Shown: positions 38,885 to 48,834 of the stretch, in pieces | How the letters are laid out: each line of letters opens with the position of its first letter | Position numbering within the stretch: position 1 is the stretch's first letter | Assembly: GCA_014642895.1 (NCBI GenBank) | Contig: BMJD01000001.1 | Span: 265,716-329,715, forward strand | Origin: Lentibacillus populi | GTDB lineage: Bacteria; Bacillota; Bacilli; Bacillales; Amphibacillaceae | Reading direction: 5' to 3' | DNA length: 64,000 nt | Notes under the pieces: model-generated | Databases searched by the model: none | Told to the model about the DNA's origin: nothing | The model's input: only the letters and a program-made list of their open reading frames with translations | Made by a program: the position numbers and the translations under genes

Positions 38885-39688
38885 ATGGGAGAAAAACCAT
38901 TAGTTTATGTATTATCTGACTCTGTTGGTGAAACAGCAGATTTGGTAATAAAAGCTGGTCTGAGCCAATTTAATAATGGCGAATATAAAATTCAACGTAT
39001 ACCTTATGTAGAAGATAAAGAGACAATTGATGAAGTGCTTATTTTGGCAAAAGAGCAACAGGGTATTATTGGCTTTACACTGGTTGATCCTGAACTGCGC
39101 AACTATTTGAATCTGGAAGCGAAAAAATTTAACGTGGAAGCAATTGATATAATGGGACCGATGATGGAATCCATGGAACGGTTGTTTGGTAAACCGCGGC
39201 TTGAGCCTGGCCTTGTTCATAAGCTGGATGAAGACTATTTTAAACGGGTGGAGGCTATCGAATTCGCTGTAAAGTATGATGATGGACGAGATCCACGTGG
39301 AATAGCCCGGGCAGATATTATTCTAATCGGTGTTTCACGGACATCGAAAACCCCTTTGTCGCAATATCTTGCCCATAAGCGAATAAAGGTTGCGAATGTA
39401 CCAATTGTTCCAGAAGTAGATCCGCCTGAAGAATTGTTTGAAGTAAGTCCGGAAAAATGTATCGGCCTGAGGATCAATCCGGTGAAATTAAATGATATTC
39501 GCAGAGAAAGACTGAAAGCTTTGGGGTTGGGTGATCAGGCGACATATGCGCATATGGACAGGATCCATCAGGAATTACATTATTTTGATAAAATAGTCGA
39601 AAAAATTGGCTGTAGAGTTGTTGATGTATCAAACAAAGCAGTGGAAGAAACGGCAAACAGCATTTTACGGATTATTAAACAAAACTAA
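38885..39688 (+). CDS. yqfL: Bifunctional kinase/phosphatase regulator of PPDK (YqfL)
   Basis: DUF299 family protein; members phosphorylate and dephosphorylate pyruvate, phosphate dikinase or PEP synthetase. The 267-residue protein has the P-loop-like [11 protein letters not shown] (about 155-165). The ATG at 38885 gives [21 protein letters not shown] and follows GGGGGAGGAAT; the frame extends back into the repeat to 38858. No dikinase gene is in this window. In B. subtilis the gene acts with CcpN in gluconeogenesis, which fits the neighbour. Confidence 0.9.
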   Translation: MGEKPLVYVLSDSVGETADLVIKAGLSQFNNGEYKIQRIPYVEDKETIDEVLILAKEQQGIIGFTLVDPELRNYLNLEAKKFNVEAIDIMGPMMESMERLFGKPRLEPGLVHKLDEDYFKRVEAIEFAVKYDDGRDPRGIARADIILIGVSRTSKTPLSQYLAHKRIKVANVPIVPEVDPPEELFEVSPEKCIGLRINPVKLNDIRRERLKALGLGDQATYAHMDRIHQELHYFDKIVEKIGCRVVDVSNKAVEETANSILRIIKQN

Positions 39689-39712
39689 AAAGCGTTTTTC
39701 ATATTATCGGAG

Positions 39713-39750
39713 AGCATTCTGCCTGAAGTAAGGTTAGAATGTTTTCTTAT
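39713..39750 (+). terminator. Terminator after yqfL
   Basis: AGCATTCT and AGAATGTT pair (one wobble) around a 14-base loop, followed by TTCTTAT. Moderate strength. Confidence 0.45.
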
Positions 39751-39862
39751 GAAACAGTATTTTTTAATAGCAATTTTAAAAGGCTTGTATTATAATTAGT
39801 TTTTGTGTGAAAAATGTATGGCTAAAGGGGCATAATCAGAAAAATAAAACATTGCTAATTAG

Positions 39863-39970
39863 GAAGGATTCTGTTTCGGCTATGTAGAACTTTATAAATA
39901 TGGAAAACGAATATTGGTTCCATTAACAATAATCACCCAAGCTGACAATGATTTAAGAACAAAGGCGTAA
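39863..39970 (+). pseudogene. Possible gene remnant upstream of family A copy 6
   Basis: A 35-codon open stretch reads EGFCFGYVELYKYGKR and continues ILVPLTIITQADND, then runs into the repeat and stops at 39968-39970. It has protein-like composition but no start codon: an in-frame TAG precedes it at 39860. It may be the tail of a gene cut off by repeat insertion, or chance. The rest of the 39751-39955 gap shows nothing else. Confidence 0.2.
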
Positions 39971-40215
39971 GCGCCCGTTTAGCGGCGTATGTGCTGCGCC
40001 CTGCCAAGCAGGGTGGTTCGGTGTTGCCGCCGGGAGCGGTGGTTTTAACCGAACATTCCTACCGTAGGAGATAAAGGAAACACGGTGAGCTGGAAGCGAA
40101 CCGATGTTGACTTATCGTACGGAGGCGGGTGTTGCATACTAGCCGCTGGGCGCTGGAGCCGGACGTGGCTTACTTTGACATGAGTGGAATAGAGCCTGGA
40201 TTCTTATACTTTCTT
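39956..40215 (+). repeat. Family A modular repeat, copy 6, with tail
   Basis: Core from GAACAAAGGCGTAAGC to GGAGCCGGACGTGGC (about 40169), then the tail AATAGAGCCTGGA and TTATACTTTCTTA, shared with the truncated copies near 3858 and 48740. It carries the GCCAAGCAGGGTGG and hairpin modules together with the GGTGAGCTGGAAGC block, the same combination as copy 2 but with different flanks. Confidence 0.85.
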
Positions 40216-40270
40216 AACTAATGAGAAAAACGTGCAAAAAATTCCTTCATACGGCATATACATGAAGAAG

Positions 40271-40310
40271 TCCTTCTTAGTTTCTCATAACAATAGAAGG
40301 AAATTTTTTT
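40271..40310 (+). terminator. Terminator within the dnaG leader
   Basis: TCCTTCT (40271-40277) can pair with AGAAGGA (40295-40301), followed by AATTTTTTT. The same bases can instead join the local hairpin AAGAAG-TC-CTTCTT or, further upstream, AATTCCTTC (40240-40248) can pair with GAAGGAAATT. ATGAGAAA (40221) and TTTCTCAT (40281) form another alternative stem. This lies 80 bases before dnaG. Confidence 0.55.
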
Positions 40311-40390
40311 CAAGTAATAAAAAATATTTGTCGAATCGTGAAGGGTTTTCTTAAACAATCTCGAATATTAATATAGTATGGTGGTTTCAT

Positions 40391-42208
40391 ATGCCTAAAC
40401 AAATTCCAGAAGATGTAATTGAAAGGATTCGAAAAGCAAATGACATTGTGGACGTCATTGGCGAATACGTACAGTTGAAAAAACAGGGGAGAAGCTATAT
40501 GGGGTTGTGCCCTTTTCATGGGGAAAAGACTCCTTCCTTTTCCGTCACCCAGGACAAACAAATTTTTCGTTGCTTCGGCTGTGGAAAAGGTGGAAATGTT
40601 GTAACATTTTTAATGGAAATGGAGAGTTACTCCTTTTATGAAGCACTTAAATTCCTGGCTGACAGAAGCGGTGTAAAACTGCCCGAAATGGGTATGCGCG
40701 AAAACAGTTCACTATCGGAGGAAAATCAAAGTATTCTCTCTGCTCATGAATGGCTGCAAAAGCTTTACCATCACCTGCTGCGATTTACGAAGGATGGGAA
40801 AGAGGGATACCAATATCTGATTGATCGGGGCATTAAGCAAGAAACGATTGATCTTTTCCAATTAGGATTTGCCCCGAATGTGAAGGATTTTACAGCCGAA
40901 TTTCTTGAAAAAAAAGGGTTTCATCAACAGGTATTAGTCAAGGCTGGTTTACTATCCTTACGGGATGACGATACTGTAGCCGACCGTTTTAGGGGCAGGG
41001 TCATTTTTCCGATTCGCAATCATTTAGGTAAGACGGTAGCGTTTGGCGGGCGGGCAATTGCCGGTCAGGAGCCGAAATATTTGAACAGCCCGGAAAGTGA
41101 TCTATTCCAAAAAGGAAAGCTCTTGTATAATTTCGATCAGGCCAAAAAACATATCCGTTCCAGTGGTGAAGCAATACTGCTTGAAGGATATATGGACGTT
41201 ATTGCAGCATTTCAGGCAGGTGTCAAAAATGTCATCGCTACGTTAGGTACTTCCCTAACCGAAAATCAGGCAAAGTTATTAAGAAGGTATGTTGATACAG
41301 TAGTTGTTTGTTATGATTCCGACAATGCTGGTACTGAGGCAGCTTATAAAGCTGCCAACCTTCTTAGGCAAGTAGGGTGTAAAGTTAAGGTTGCCCGAAT
41401 GGAAGATGGAATGGATCCAGATGACTATATTAAGGCATACGGCGCTAATGCATTTACCGACAAAGTGATCAAAGCAAGCGACACCTATATGAGCTTTTAC
41501 ATGCGATATATGAAAAAAGATTATAATTTAAACCTTGAAGGAGATCGCATAAACTATCTGGAAATTGTTTTAAAACAACTGGCGGTGATTGATAATGCTG
41601 TGGAACGGGAATATTATGTAAAGGAATTAAGCAGGGAATATGGTTTAACAATGGATACGTTAAATCAGGAAATCCTCAAAATCCGGCAAAATATGGGGAT
41701 TAATAAGGATAAGAGGGAAAAGAAAAGATATACTACTAATAATGCAAAAGATATTCATCAAAACAAAAAGCTCTTACCTGCATTTCATAATGCGGAACGA
41801 CAGCTTATTGCATATATGTTGAAAGATACAGCAATAGCTGATAAAGTGCAAGAGCAAGTTGGCGGCTCCTTTAATTTGGAAGAGCATAAAATTATTACAA
41901 CACATTTGTATGCTTACTACGAAGAAGGGCATCCTGCAGATGTCAGTCTATTTGTTGACAGGCTTAATGATGAAAAAATCATTCAGATTGTCATTGAAAT
42001 CGCAATGATGCCTGTAGTTGAAGATATTAGTGATAAAGAGATCAATGATTATATACGGATCATTCGTGCCGAAAATAGTGATATGGCAACCATTAAAATG
42101 TTAAAAGAAAAACAACGATTAGCTGAACAGCAAAGTGATCCAATAAAAGCTGCGCAAATTGCTATGGAAATCATTGAAATACAAAAACAGTTAAAAAGCC
42201 CAATTTGA
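40391..42208 (+). CDS. dnaG: DNA primase DnaG
   Basis: Primase that makes RNA primers at the replication fork. The 605-residue protein has the N-terminal zinc finger (C40-x2-H43 and C61-x2-C64), the TOPRIM catalytic core (LLEGYMDVIA and CYDSDNAGTEAA) and the C-terminal helicase-binding domain. The ATG follows GGTGG. sigA follows 30 bases downstream, forming the macromolecular synthesis operon; rpsU is elsewhere in this window. Confidence 0.96.
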   Translation: MPKQIPEDVIERIRKANDIVDVIGEYVQLKKQGRSYMGLCPFHGEKTPSFSVTQDKQIFRCFGCGKGGNVVTFLMEMESYSFYEALKFLADRSGVKLPEMGMRENSSLSEENQSILSAHEWLQKLYHHLLRFTKDGKEGYQYLIDRGIKQETIDLFQLGFAPNVKDFTAEFLEKKGFHQQVLVKAGLLSLRDDDTVADRFRGRVIFPIRNHLGKTVAFGGRAIAGQEPKYLNSPESDLFQKGKLLYNFDQAKKHIRSSGEAILLEGYMDVIAAFQAGVKNVIATLGTSLTENQAKLLRRYVDTVVVCYDSDNAGTEAAYKAANLLRQVGCKVKVARMEDGMDPDDYIKAYGANAFTDKVIKASDTYMSFYMRYMKKDYNLNLEGDRINYLEIVLKQLAVIDNAVEREYYVKELSREYGLTMDTLNQEILKIRQNMGINKDKREKKRYTTNNAKDIHQNKKLLPAFHNAERQLIAYMLKDTAIADKVQEQVGGSFNLEEHKIITTHLYAYYEEGHPADVSLFVDRLNDEKIIQIVIEIAMMPVVEDISDKEINDYIRIIRAENSDMATIKMLKEKQRLAEQQSDPIKAAQIAMEIIEIQKQLKSPI

Positions 42209-42238
42209 TTTTTAAGAAGTATGAAAGGAGGGGGACTC

Positions 42239-43360
42239 ATGGCTGAAGAAAAAAGTGCACAAACAAAAGACAATCAAAATGAGTTAACACTTGATCAAGC
42301 AAAGGATCAATTGCTGGAAATAGGAAAGAAACGCGGTGTCCTTGCGTATGAGGAAGTTGCCGACAGATTGTCCGGATTTGAAATAGAATCAGATCAAATG
42401 GACGAGTTTTATGAGTACCTGAATGAGCAAGGTGTTGAAGTAATCGGTGAGTCTGAAGAAGATCCCAAGATGCAGCAAATAGCAAAAGAAGAAGAATTTG
42501 ATCTAAATGATTTAAGCGTTCCACTTGGTATCAAAATTAACGATCCGGTACGAATGTATCTGAAGGAAATTGGCCGGGTTGATTTATTATCAGCTTCAGA
42601 AGAAATTGAACTGGCAAACCGGATTGAACAAGGCGAAGAAGAGGCCAAAAGACGACTTGCTGAAGCAAATTTACGTCTGGTTGTTAGTATTGCGAAACGC
42701 TATGTAGGCAGAGGCATGCTGTTCCTGGATTTAATACAGGAAGGTAATATGGGACTAATGAAAGCTGTCGAAAAGTTTGACTATCGCAAAGGATTCAAAT
42801 TTAGTACGTATGCTACATGGTGGATTCGCCAGGCAATCACAAGAGCGATCGCTGATCAGGCAAGAACAATTCGTATACCTGTTCATATGGTAGAAACAAT
42901 TAATAAACTAATCCGTGTTCAACGCCAATTATTGCAGGATCTTGGCCGCGAACCAACTCCAGAGGAAATTGGCGAAGAAATGGAATTATCTCCTGATAAA
43001 GTTCGGGATATTTTAAAAATTGCCCAAGAACCCGTGTCACTTGAGACACCAATTGGTGAAGAGGATGATTCGCATTTAGGCGATTTTATTGAAGACCAGG
43101 AAGCAATATCTCCTTCAGATCATGCTGCATATGAGTTGCTGAAAGAACAATTGGAAGACGTATTGGATACGTTAACTGACAGGGAAGAAAATGTATTACG
43201 TTTGCGCTTTGGGCTTGATGACGGGCGTACGAGAACCTTGGAAGAGGTTGGTAAAGTATTTGGTGTAACAAGAGAAAGAATCCGCCAAATCGAAGCAAAA
43301 GCACTGCGCAAATTGCGCCATCCTAGTCGCAGTAAAAGGTTAAAGGACTTTCTTGAATAA
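42239..43360 (+). CDS. sigA: Primary sigma factor SigA (RpoD)
   Basis: Housekeeping sigma factor of RNA polymerase. The 373-residue protein has region 1.1, region 1.2-2 with [15 protein letters not shown] (region 2.4), region 3, and region 4.2 HTH with [22 protein letters not shown]. The ATG at 42239 follows AAAGGAGGGG; the frame extends back to 42221 through that ribosome site. Its length matches B. subtilis SigA. A strong terminator follows. Confidence 0.98.
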   Translation: MAEEKSAQTKDNQNELTLDQAKDQLLEIGKKRGVLAYEEVADRLSGFEIESDQMDEFYEYLNEQGVEVIGESEEDPKMQQIAKEEEFDLNDLSVPLGIKINDPVRMYLKEIGRVDLLSASEEIELANRIEQGEEEAKRRLAEANLRLVVSIAKRYVGRGMLFLDLIQEGNMGLMKAVEKFDYRKGFKFSTYATWWIRQAITRAIADQARTIRIPVHMVETINKLIRVQRQLLQDLGREPTPEEIGEEMELSPDKVRDILKIAQEPVSLETPIGEEDDSHLGDFIEDQEAISPSDHAAYELLKEQLEDVLDTLTDREENVLRLRFGLDDGRTRTLEEVGKVFGVTRERIRQIEAKALRKLRHPSRSKRLKDFLE

Positions 43361-43369
43361 ACTATCGTT

Positions 43370-43417
43370 CAGTCATTGGACACGGCTGTGGATCAATGAC
43401 TGCGCATTATTTTTTTA
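43370..43417 (+). terminator. Terminator of dnaG-sigA
   Basis: CAGTCATTG (43370-43378) and CAATGACTG (43394-43402) form a perfect 9-bp stem, followed by CGCATTATTTTTTT. Confidence 0.85.
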
Positions 43418-44013
43418 CGATCTGATTGCAGATACCATTTGGATAAAAAGGTGTATGGAAGGAGAATCGATTGCAACAATCATTAGGGACAGACAGACCG
43501 GAAAAGTCATAAGTTATCGCCTAACGTATGTTGTAATTATCTTCTTGTGCATCTTGCCAAATGGCTAAAATTAAACATAAGTTCATTTAACCAATTTATA
43601 TTACAGTTGCTTTTTGGTACCGTTTTCATTCCTTGTTATCTATTTTACGAAATTTCATCTGATATTGCAACTCAATATCTTAATTTTATTTTGCGGTTTT
43701 TCGTTTTAGCTGGATAGACCTTTGAAAAAAGGGATACGCTTTTCAGATTATATTATCAGTCTGTGGGCAAAAGTCGATTGAGAAGGTCGACAGAACATCA
43801 ATATAGCATGTCTCGTGTGTCACAGAGAGGTCAAAGCGGTGGAGTGAGGAACTGGAAAACTTCCCCGAATATGCATGGTACGTGCAAATAGCGTATGATG
43901 ACAAAATTTGATTACTGGCTGATTTTGGCATAAAGCCATTGGAACTGCCCGGTATTACCGGCATTATTTTTAAAACGGTATATAATGTTTTGTAAGTTTT
44001 CACATCTTATTCC
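43418..44013. other. Unassigned 600-bp gap between sigA and cccA
   Basis: No gene is recognised. A 37-codon frame at 43455-43568 reads MEGESIATIIRDRQTGKVIS at its start, then becomes hydrophobic; it could be a decayed small gene. A CCGGTA/TACCGG hairpin with ATTTTT at about 43952-43974 looks like a terminator. The part between (about 43740-43900) has mixed composition with short inverted repeats (GTCGATTGAGAAGGTCGAC) and no clear frame on either strand. Confidence 0.3.
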
Positions 44014-44042
44014 TTTAAACTACATGCAATTTCGAGTAAAAT
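44014..44042 (+). promoter_or_regulatory. Probable cccA promoter
   Basis: TTTAAA (44014-44019), a 17-bp spacer and TAAAAT (44037-44042), about 57 bases before cccA. Confidence 0.5.
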
Positions 44043-44098
44043 AAGGATAGTCTTTTTTTATAAACTGAATAAGGGGATACATAAGGAGGAAAATACGG

Positions 44099-44482
44099 AT
44101 GAAGAAAAACCCAGTCATCCCTTATGCACTTATTGCCGTAATAGGGATAGCTTTAGTAATAGTTATATCTATTGTGGGTATTGACCAGCGTGAAGCTATT
44201 CAAAAGGCAGAAGAAGGCGGGGATACACAACAAAGTGCCGAAGATAAAGGTGAGGGCGCCTCAACAGACGATCCGGAAGCTATTTTTGAAAATACTTGTG
44301 CCAGCTGTCATGGTGCTGATTTATCTGGCGGAATGGGACCAAACCTGCAGAAGGTTGGCGGTAAACTGTCCAAAGATGAAATTAAAAACACAATCCTGAA
44401 TGGTAAAGGACAAATGCCAGCGGGATTAGTACCGGATGATCAGGCAGAGGCACTGGCAAAATGGCTTTCAGAGAAAAAATAG
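44099..44482 (+). CDS. cccA: Cytochrome c550 (CccA)
   Basis: Membrane-anchored c-type cytochrome on the outer face of the membrane, carrying electrons in the respiratory chain. The 127-residue protein has an N-terminal helix (about 8-27), a low-complexity Glu/Asp/Gly linker (about 35-60) and a cytochrome domain. Covalent heme is attached at C67-x-x-C70-H71 (CASCH), with the likely methionine ligand in GQMPAG. The ATG follows AAGGAGGAAA. It sits after sigA, as in B. subtilis. Confidence 0.94.
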   Translation: MKKNPVIPYALIAVIGIALVIVISIVGIDQREAIQKAEEGGDTQQSAEDKGEGASTDDPEAIFENTCASCHGADLSGGMGPNLQKVGGKLSKDEIKNTILNGKGQMPAGLVPDDQAEALAKWLSEKK

Positions 44483-44507
44483 CGGATAACAAACATAAAC
44501 TACAGGG

Positions 44508-44542
44508 GAAAGCTTTCTGATACATACAGAAAGCTTTCTTTT
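44508..44542 (+). terminator. Terminator after cccA
   Basis: GAAAGCTTTCTG and CAGAAAGCTTTC form a perfect 12-bp stem, followed by TTTT. Confidence 0.85.
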
Positions 44543-44564
44543 ATCCTGCATAAAGGAGAAGACA

Positions 44565-45278
44565 ATGGCGCAACAATTAACACTTTCCGATCGATTAAAA
44601 CAAGTTGCTTTCTTTTTACCTGAAGGAGCTGTTTTCGCTGATATCGGTTCAGATCATGCCTATTTGCCAGTTTTTGTATGTTTGCAGGATAACAAGGCAA
44701 AAGCAATTGCGGGTGAGGTGAATGATGGTCCGTATAACAGCGCGAAAGCAACTGTACACGCCTATCAATTAACTGACAGGATTGATGTACGTTTAGGTAA
44801 TGGCTTAGAAGTGATTGATAGTGGTGAAGTGAAACAACTGGTCATTGCCGGAATGGGTGGCGCACTAATTCATTCTATTTTGGATGATGGGAAGGAAAAG
44901 CTGGAACATATGGAGCGGATCATTGCCCAGCCTAATGTTAATGCAAAAGGTGTCAGGAAATGGCTGGTAATCAACAACTATCGAATTGTGGATGAAGAAT
45001 TGATAGAGGAAAATGGCCATTTTTATGAGATAATCGTAGCAGATAATGGTGGTAAAGATAGTTCCTCGTTACCTAAATGGACGGAGCGTGAATTACTGTT
45101 TGGACCTGTATTATTAACAAAACAATCTCACGCATTTTTAAAGAAATGGCAGTATGAGCACCATAAGTTAACACGAATTATCAAACAAATGAAACATGCC
45201 ACCATCCGAAATGAGGAAAAGATAGTTCAATTTGAACAAGAATTAACTTGGATAGAGGGGGTTTTGCATAATGTCTAA
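44565..45278 (+). CDS. trmK: tRNA m1A22 methyltransferase TrmK
   Basis: SAM-dependent enzyme that methylates N1 of adenine 22 in tRNA. The 237-residue protein has the Rossmann motif VFADIGSDHAYLPV, the catalytic-region AGMGG and a C-terminal coiled coil. The ATG follows AAAGGAGAAG. The yqfO start overlaps its end by 8 bases. It corresponds to B. subtilis yqfN. Confidence 0.93.
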   Translation: MAQQLTLSDRLKQVAFFLPEGAVFADIGSDHAYLPVFVCLQDNKAKAIAGEVNDGPYNSAKATVHAYQLTDRIDVRLGNGLEVIDSGEVKQLVIAGMGGALIHSILDDGKEKLEHMERIIAQPNVNAKGVRKWLVINNYRIVDEELIEENGHFYEIIVADNGGKDSSSLPKWTERELLFGPVLLTKQSHAFLKKWQYEHHKLTRIIKQMKHATIRNEEKIVQFEQELTWIEGVLHNV

Positions 45279-46386
45279 TACCGTTCAGAATGCCGATGTG
45301 TTTTCAGCGATGGAACAATGGGCTCCAAAATGGCTGGCATACGATTGGGACAATGTTGGCTTACAGGTTGGTGCCTTTAACAGGCCGGTAAAAAAAGTGA
45401 TGATAACGTTAGATGTGCTTGAGTCAGTCGTGGATGAGGCAATTGATAAACAGGTAAACTTAATTGTTGCCCACCACCCACTACTGTTTAAACCAGTAAA
45501 GCAGTTGAATTTGGATTCGGTTCAAGGCCGAATTGTCCAGAAATTAATCCAGCATCATATTTCCGTATATGCAGCACATACCAATCTTGACGCAGCAACT
45601 GGAGGCGTTAATGACATACTTTGTGATACAATAGGAATCAATCAGCAGGACGTTCTATTGGAATCACATACGGAGAAACTGGTGAAATTCAGTGTATTTG
45701 TTCCCCGTACGCATACGGAAGACATTATGGATGCACTTTCAGAGGCCGGTGCGGGTCACATCGGTAATTACAGCCATTGTACATTTCAAACAGAAGGCCG
45801 GGGTACATTTAAGCCGCTTGAAGGGACAAACCCTTATATCGGGTCAGAAAACGAATTGGCTATGGTGGAAGAAGTAAAAATAGAAACAATAGTACCGGAA
45901 GAGAGAATAACGAACGTCGTAAAAACGGTTACCGACAGGCATCCATATGAAGAGGTGGCATATGACATATATCCATTGGAAAATAAGGCGAAAATGTATG
46001 GGATTGGGCGAATAGGTACATTAAAACAAGGTATGAGTTTAAACGAGCTTTGTGAACATGTAAAGACTGCCCTGGACATCTCACATGTAAGAGTAACCGG
46101 AGATGTGACCAAACAGATTAAAAAGATTGCCATTCTCGGGGGGAGCGGGGAAAAATATATACATGTTGCCAAGGCTAAAGGTGCTGACGCATATATTACA
46201 GGCGATATGACATTTCATACGGCACAGGATGCTTGGCAAATGGGACTTGCTGTAATAGATCCTGGACACCATGTTGAAAAAGTAATGAAGAAGAAGGTCC
46301 AACAGTACCTGGAACAACGGTTTGACAAGCAAGACATCCAGATTATTATTTCAGAGGCAAATACCGAACCATTTCGCTTTATTTAA
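45271..46386 (+). CDS. yqfO: Nif3-like dinuclear metal centre protein (YqfO)
   Basis: A 371-residue Nif3 family protein. The N- and C-terminal halves carry metal-binding histidines (VAHHPLLF, AAHTNLDAA and DPGHHVEK) and a PII-like domain is inserted (about 125-235). Often labelled GTP cyclohydrolase I type 2, but the biochemical role is unsettled. Translationally coupled to trmK. In B. subtilis ispH follows yqfO; here cshB follows directly. Confidence 0.92.
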   Translation: MSNTVQNADVFSAMEQWAPKWLAYDWDNVGLQVGAFNRPVKKVMITLDVLESVVDEAIDKQVNLIVAHHPLLFKPVKQLNLDSVQGRIVQKLIQHHISVYAAHTNLDAATGGVNDILCDTIGINQQDVLLESHTEKLVKFSVFVPRTHTEDIMDALSEAGAGHIGNYSHCTFQTEGRGTFKPLEGTNPYIGSENELAMVEEVKIETIVPEERITNVVKTVTDRHPYEEVAYDIYPLENKAKMYGIGRIGTLKQGMSLNELCEHVKTALDISHVRVTGDVTKQIKKIAILGGSGEKYIHVAKAKGADAYITGDMTFHTAQDAWQMGLAVIDPGHHVEKVMKKKVQQYLEQRFDKQDIQIIISEANTEPFRFI

Positions 46387-46451
46387 AAGGAAGTGAGATT
46401 AATTTTCCGTAGCGCTTTTTACGGTAAATATATAATAAGGGAGCACGTTTA

Positions 46452-47765
46452 ATGGAAATGAATAACTTCAGTGAATTTGCATTTCATCCGGTTTTAATGG
46501 AGGTAGTGGAGAACTTGCATTTTCGAAAGCCAACTGAAATACAGCGACAGGTTATTCCTGCTGTTCTAAAAGGGAAGAGTGTGATCGGAGAGTCTCATAC
46601 CGGATCAGGCAAAACACATGCCTATCTATTACCCCTGTTTAATCAAATCAACGTGAGTAACCGAGAGGTGCAATTTGTTATTACGGCACCGACCAGGGAA
46701 CTTGCTATGCAAATTCATGAAGAAGTAAAGAAAATTATTCATTACGCTGGTAAAGACCATCAATGGAAAGCCAAATTACTCGTTGGTGGTACTGATAAAC
46801 AAAAAATGATAGAGAAACTGAAAGAGCCTCCACATATCATTGTCGGAACGCCAGGAAGAATTTTGGATTTGGTTAAGGGAGAAGCAATTTCTCTCTATTC
46901 TGCTCGTTCCTTTGTAATTGACGAGGCAGATTTGATGCTTGATTTAGGTTTTATCAATGATGTAGATCAGCTGTTAGTCCGTTGCAGGAAAGATATCCAG
47001 TTGCTTGTTTTCTCGGCAACGATTCCCCAACGGCTTGAACATTTTTTCAAAAAATATTTGGATAACCCTTTACATGTTAAGCTGGATGATTCGCTTTCAC
47101 CGGAAACGATGGAACACCGGTTAATCCCTTTAAAACATCGTGATCCGGCAGCTGTTATTCTGGATATTGCTGGAGCTATTAATCCTTATTTAGCCATTAT
47201 TTTTACCAATGGCAAGGAGGCCGCAGATGAACTGGCAGCTGCGCTTCAGCAAAAGGGGCTGGAAACAGGTTTAATTCATGGTGGTTTATCCCCGAGGGAG
47301 CGAAAGCGGGTACTAAAGGACATCCAGAATCTAAGGTATCAGTATATTGTTGCAACCGATCTAGCAGCAAGGGGAATCGATATTAAAGGTGTCAGCCACG
47401 TGATTAATGCACAGTTACCGAAGGAAGAGGATTTTTATGTGCACCGTGTCGGCCGAACTGCCAGAGCTGGAATGGAAGGTACGGCTATCAGCCTGTATGA
47501 CGATCAGGATATCAAGCTGATCGAAAAATTAGAGGGAAAAGGGCTTACCTTTACATTCTACAATGTTAAAAATGGCGAGTGGCAGGAGATTAAGGCGTGG
47601 AATGACCGAAATCTTCGGGTGAAGATGGAAACGAACGCTGAAAAAGAAGCTTGGAAACGGGTACGAAAAGCAAAAAAGGTAAAACCAGGCTATAAGAAAA
47701 AAATGAGAAAACAAAAAGACCAAATCAAACGGCAGTTGGTGAAAAATAATAAAAGAAAAAAATAA
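46452..47765 (+). CDS. cshB: DEAD-box RNA helicase CshB
   Basis: ATP-dependent RNA helicase of the cold-shock/ribosome-associated group. The 437-residue protein has the Q motif (RKPTEIQRQVIP), Walker A (HTGSGKTH), PTRELAMQ, a DEAD box (VIDEADLM) and SAT. The second RecA domain has VGRTARAG, and a strongly basic tail (KKVKPGYKKKMRKQKDQIKR) follows. The order cshB-nfo and the basic tail match B. subtilis yqfR. The ATG follows AAGGGAG. Confidence 0.93.
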   Translation: MEMNNFSEFAFHPVLMEVVENLHFRKPTEIQRQVIPAVLKGKSVIGESHTGSGKTHAYLLPLFNQINVSNREVQFVITAPTRELAMQIHEEVKKIIHYAGKDHQWKAKLLVGGTDKQKMIEKLKEPPHIIVGTPGRILDLVKGEAISLYSARSFVIDEADLMLDLGFINDVDQLLVRCRKDIQLLVFSATIPQRLEHFFKKYLDNPLHVKLDDSLSPETMEHRLIPLKHRDPAAVILDIAGAINPYLAIIFTNGKEAADELAAALQQKGLETGLIHGGLSPRERKRVLKDIQNLRYQYIVATDLAARGIDIKGVSHVINAQLPKEEDFYVHRVGRTARAGMEGTAISLYDDQDIKLIEKLEGKGLTFTFYNVKNGEWQEIKAWNDRNLRVKMETNAEKEAWKRVRKAKKVKPGYKKKMRKQKDQIKRQLVKNNKRKK

Positions 47766-47796
47766 AATAGATATGTGAAAGGGAGAGGTGAACGTT

Positions 47797-48690
47797 TTGC
47801 TGAAAATCGGATCACATGTATCAATGAGCGGGAAAAAAATGCTATTAGGGTCAAGTGAAGAAGCTGTATCTTATGGTGCAAATGCCTTGATGATTTATAC
47901 CGGAGCACCACAAAATACAAGACGAAAACCAATTGACGAGTTAAATATTGAAGCGGGAAAAGAGCATATGAAGGAAAACGGGGTCCTTGATGTCGTTGTG
48001 CATGCTCCATATATTATCAATATCGGAAATACAACGAAACCCGCAACGTTTGAACTTGGAGTTAACTTTTTACGTAACGAAATTGAGCGTACAGAAGCAA
48101 TTGGAGCGAAACAAATTGTCCTTCACCCTGGTGCACATGTTGGAGCTGGTGCTGAAGCAGGAATTGAAAAAATTATTGAAGGTTTAAATGAAGTGCTTCA
48201 TAAAGATCAGCATGTCCAAATAGCCCTTGAAACAATGGCAGGAAAAGGCTCGGAGATTGGCCGGACATTTGACGAGCTGGCGAAAATCTTCGATGGTGTT
48301 ACATTGGATGAGAAGCTGTCTGTTTGTTTGGATACATGCCATATTCATGATGCAGGGTATGATGTCGTACATGATTTTGATGGTGTATTAAATGAATTTG
48401 ATAAGATTATCGGATTGGATCGTCTGAAGGTCATTCATGTTAATGACAGTAAGAATGAACGTGGTGCACATAAAGACCGCCACGAAAATATCGGGTTTGG
48501 CCATATTGGGTTTGAAGCACTTAATTATGTCATTCATCATCCACAATTAACGGACTTACCAAAAATTTTGGAGACACCATACGTTGGGGAGGATAAGAAA
48601 AATAAAAAGCCTCCCTACAAATTTGAAATAAGTATGATTAAGGCTGAGCAATTCGATGAAGATTTAAAAGGAAAAATAATGGACCAATAA
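47797..48690 (+). CDS. nfo: Endonuclease IV (Nfo)
   Basis: Zinc-dependent AP endonuclease of base-excision repair. The 297-residue TIM barrel opens [16 protein letters not shown] and has [28 protein letters not shown] and HINDSKN-like HVNDSKN. Metal ligands appear complete. The TTG at 47797 gives the same start and length as B. subtilis YqfS, six bases after GAGAGGTG; a GTG at 47788 lies inside that site. A strong terminator follows. Confidence 0.94.
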   Translation: MLKIGSHVSMSGKKMLLGSSEEAVSYGANALMIYTGAPQNTRRKPIDELNIEAGKEHMKENGVLDVVVHAPYIINIGNTTKPATFELGVNFLRNEIERTEAIGAKQIVLHPGAHVGAGAEAGIEKIIEGLNEVLHKDQHVQIALETMAGKGSEIGRTFDELAKIFDGVTLDEKLSVCLDTCHIHDAGYDVVHDFDGVLNEFDKIIGLDRLKVIHVNDSKNERGAHKDRHENIGFGHIGFEALNYVIHHPQLTDLPKILETPYVGEDKKNKKPPYKFEISMIKAEQFDEDLKGKIMDQ

Positions 48691-48700
48691 TTAAGAAGAA

Positions 48701-48737
48701 AAGGGAATAACGTCTCAAGCGTTATTCCCTTTCTTTA
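48701..48737 (+). terminator. Terminator after nfo
   Basis: AAGGGAATAACG and CGTTATTCCCTT form a perfect 12-bp stem, followed by TCTTT. Confidence 0.85.
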
Positions 48738-48739
48738 AA

Positions 48740-48826
48740 GATAAAAAAGTGTAAAAATCTAGGCTCTATGCTGCTCATGCCAGAGTAGGCCACGTCCAGC
48801 TCCAGCGCCCATCGGCTAGTGTGCTT
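48740..48826 (-). repeat. Family A repeat, truncated copy 7
   Basis: On the minus strand CACTAGCCGATGGGCGCTGG leads to GGACGTGG and then the tail with GCATAGAGCCTAGATTT. Only the right end and tail of family A remain, between the nfo terminator and the end of yqfT. Confidence 0.75.
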
Positions 48827-48834
48827 CCTTCACA

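Noticed and set aside
43353..43568. 71-residue open frame after sigA
   Set aside because: Its first half lies over the sigA end and terminator hairpin. Only the part from 43455 could be a small or decayed gene, and evidence is weak.
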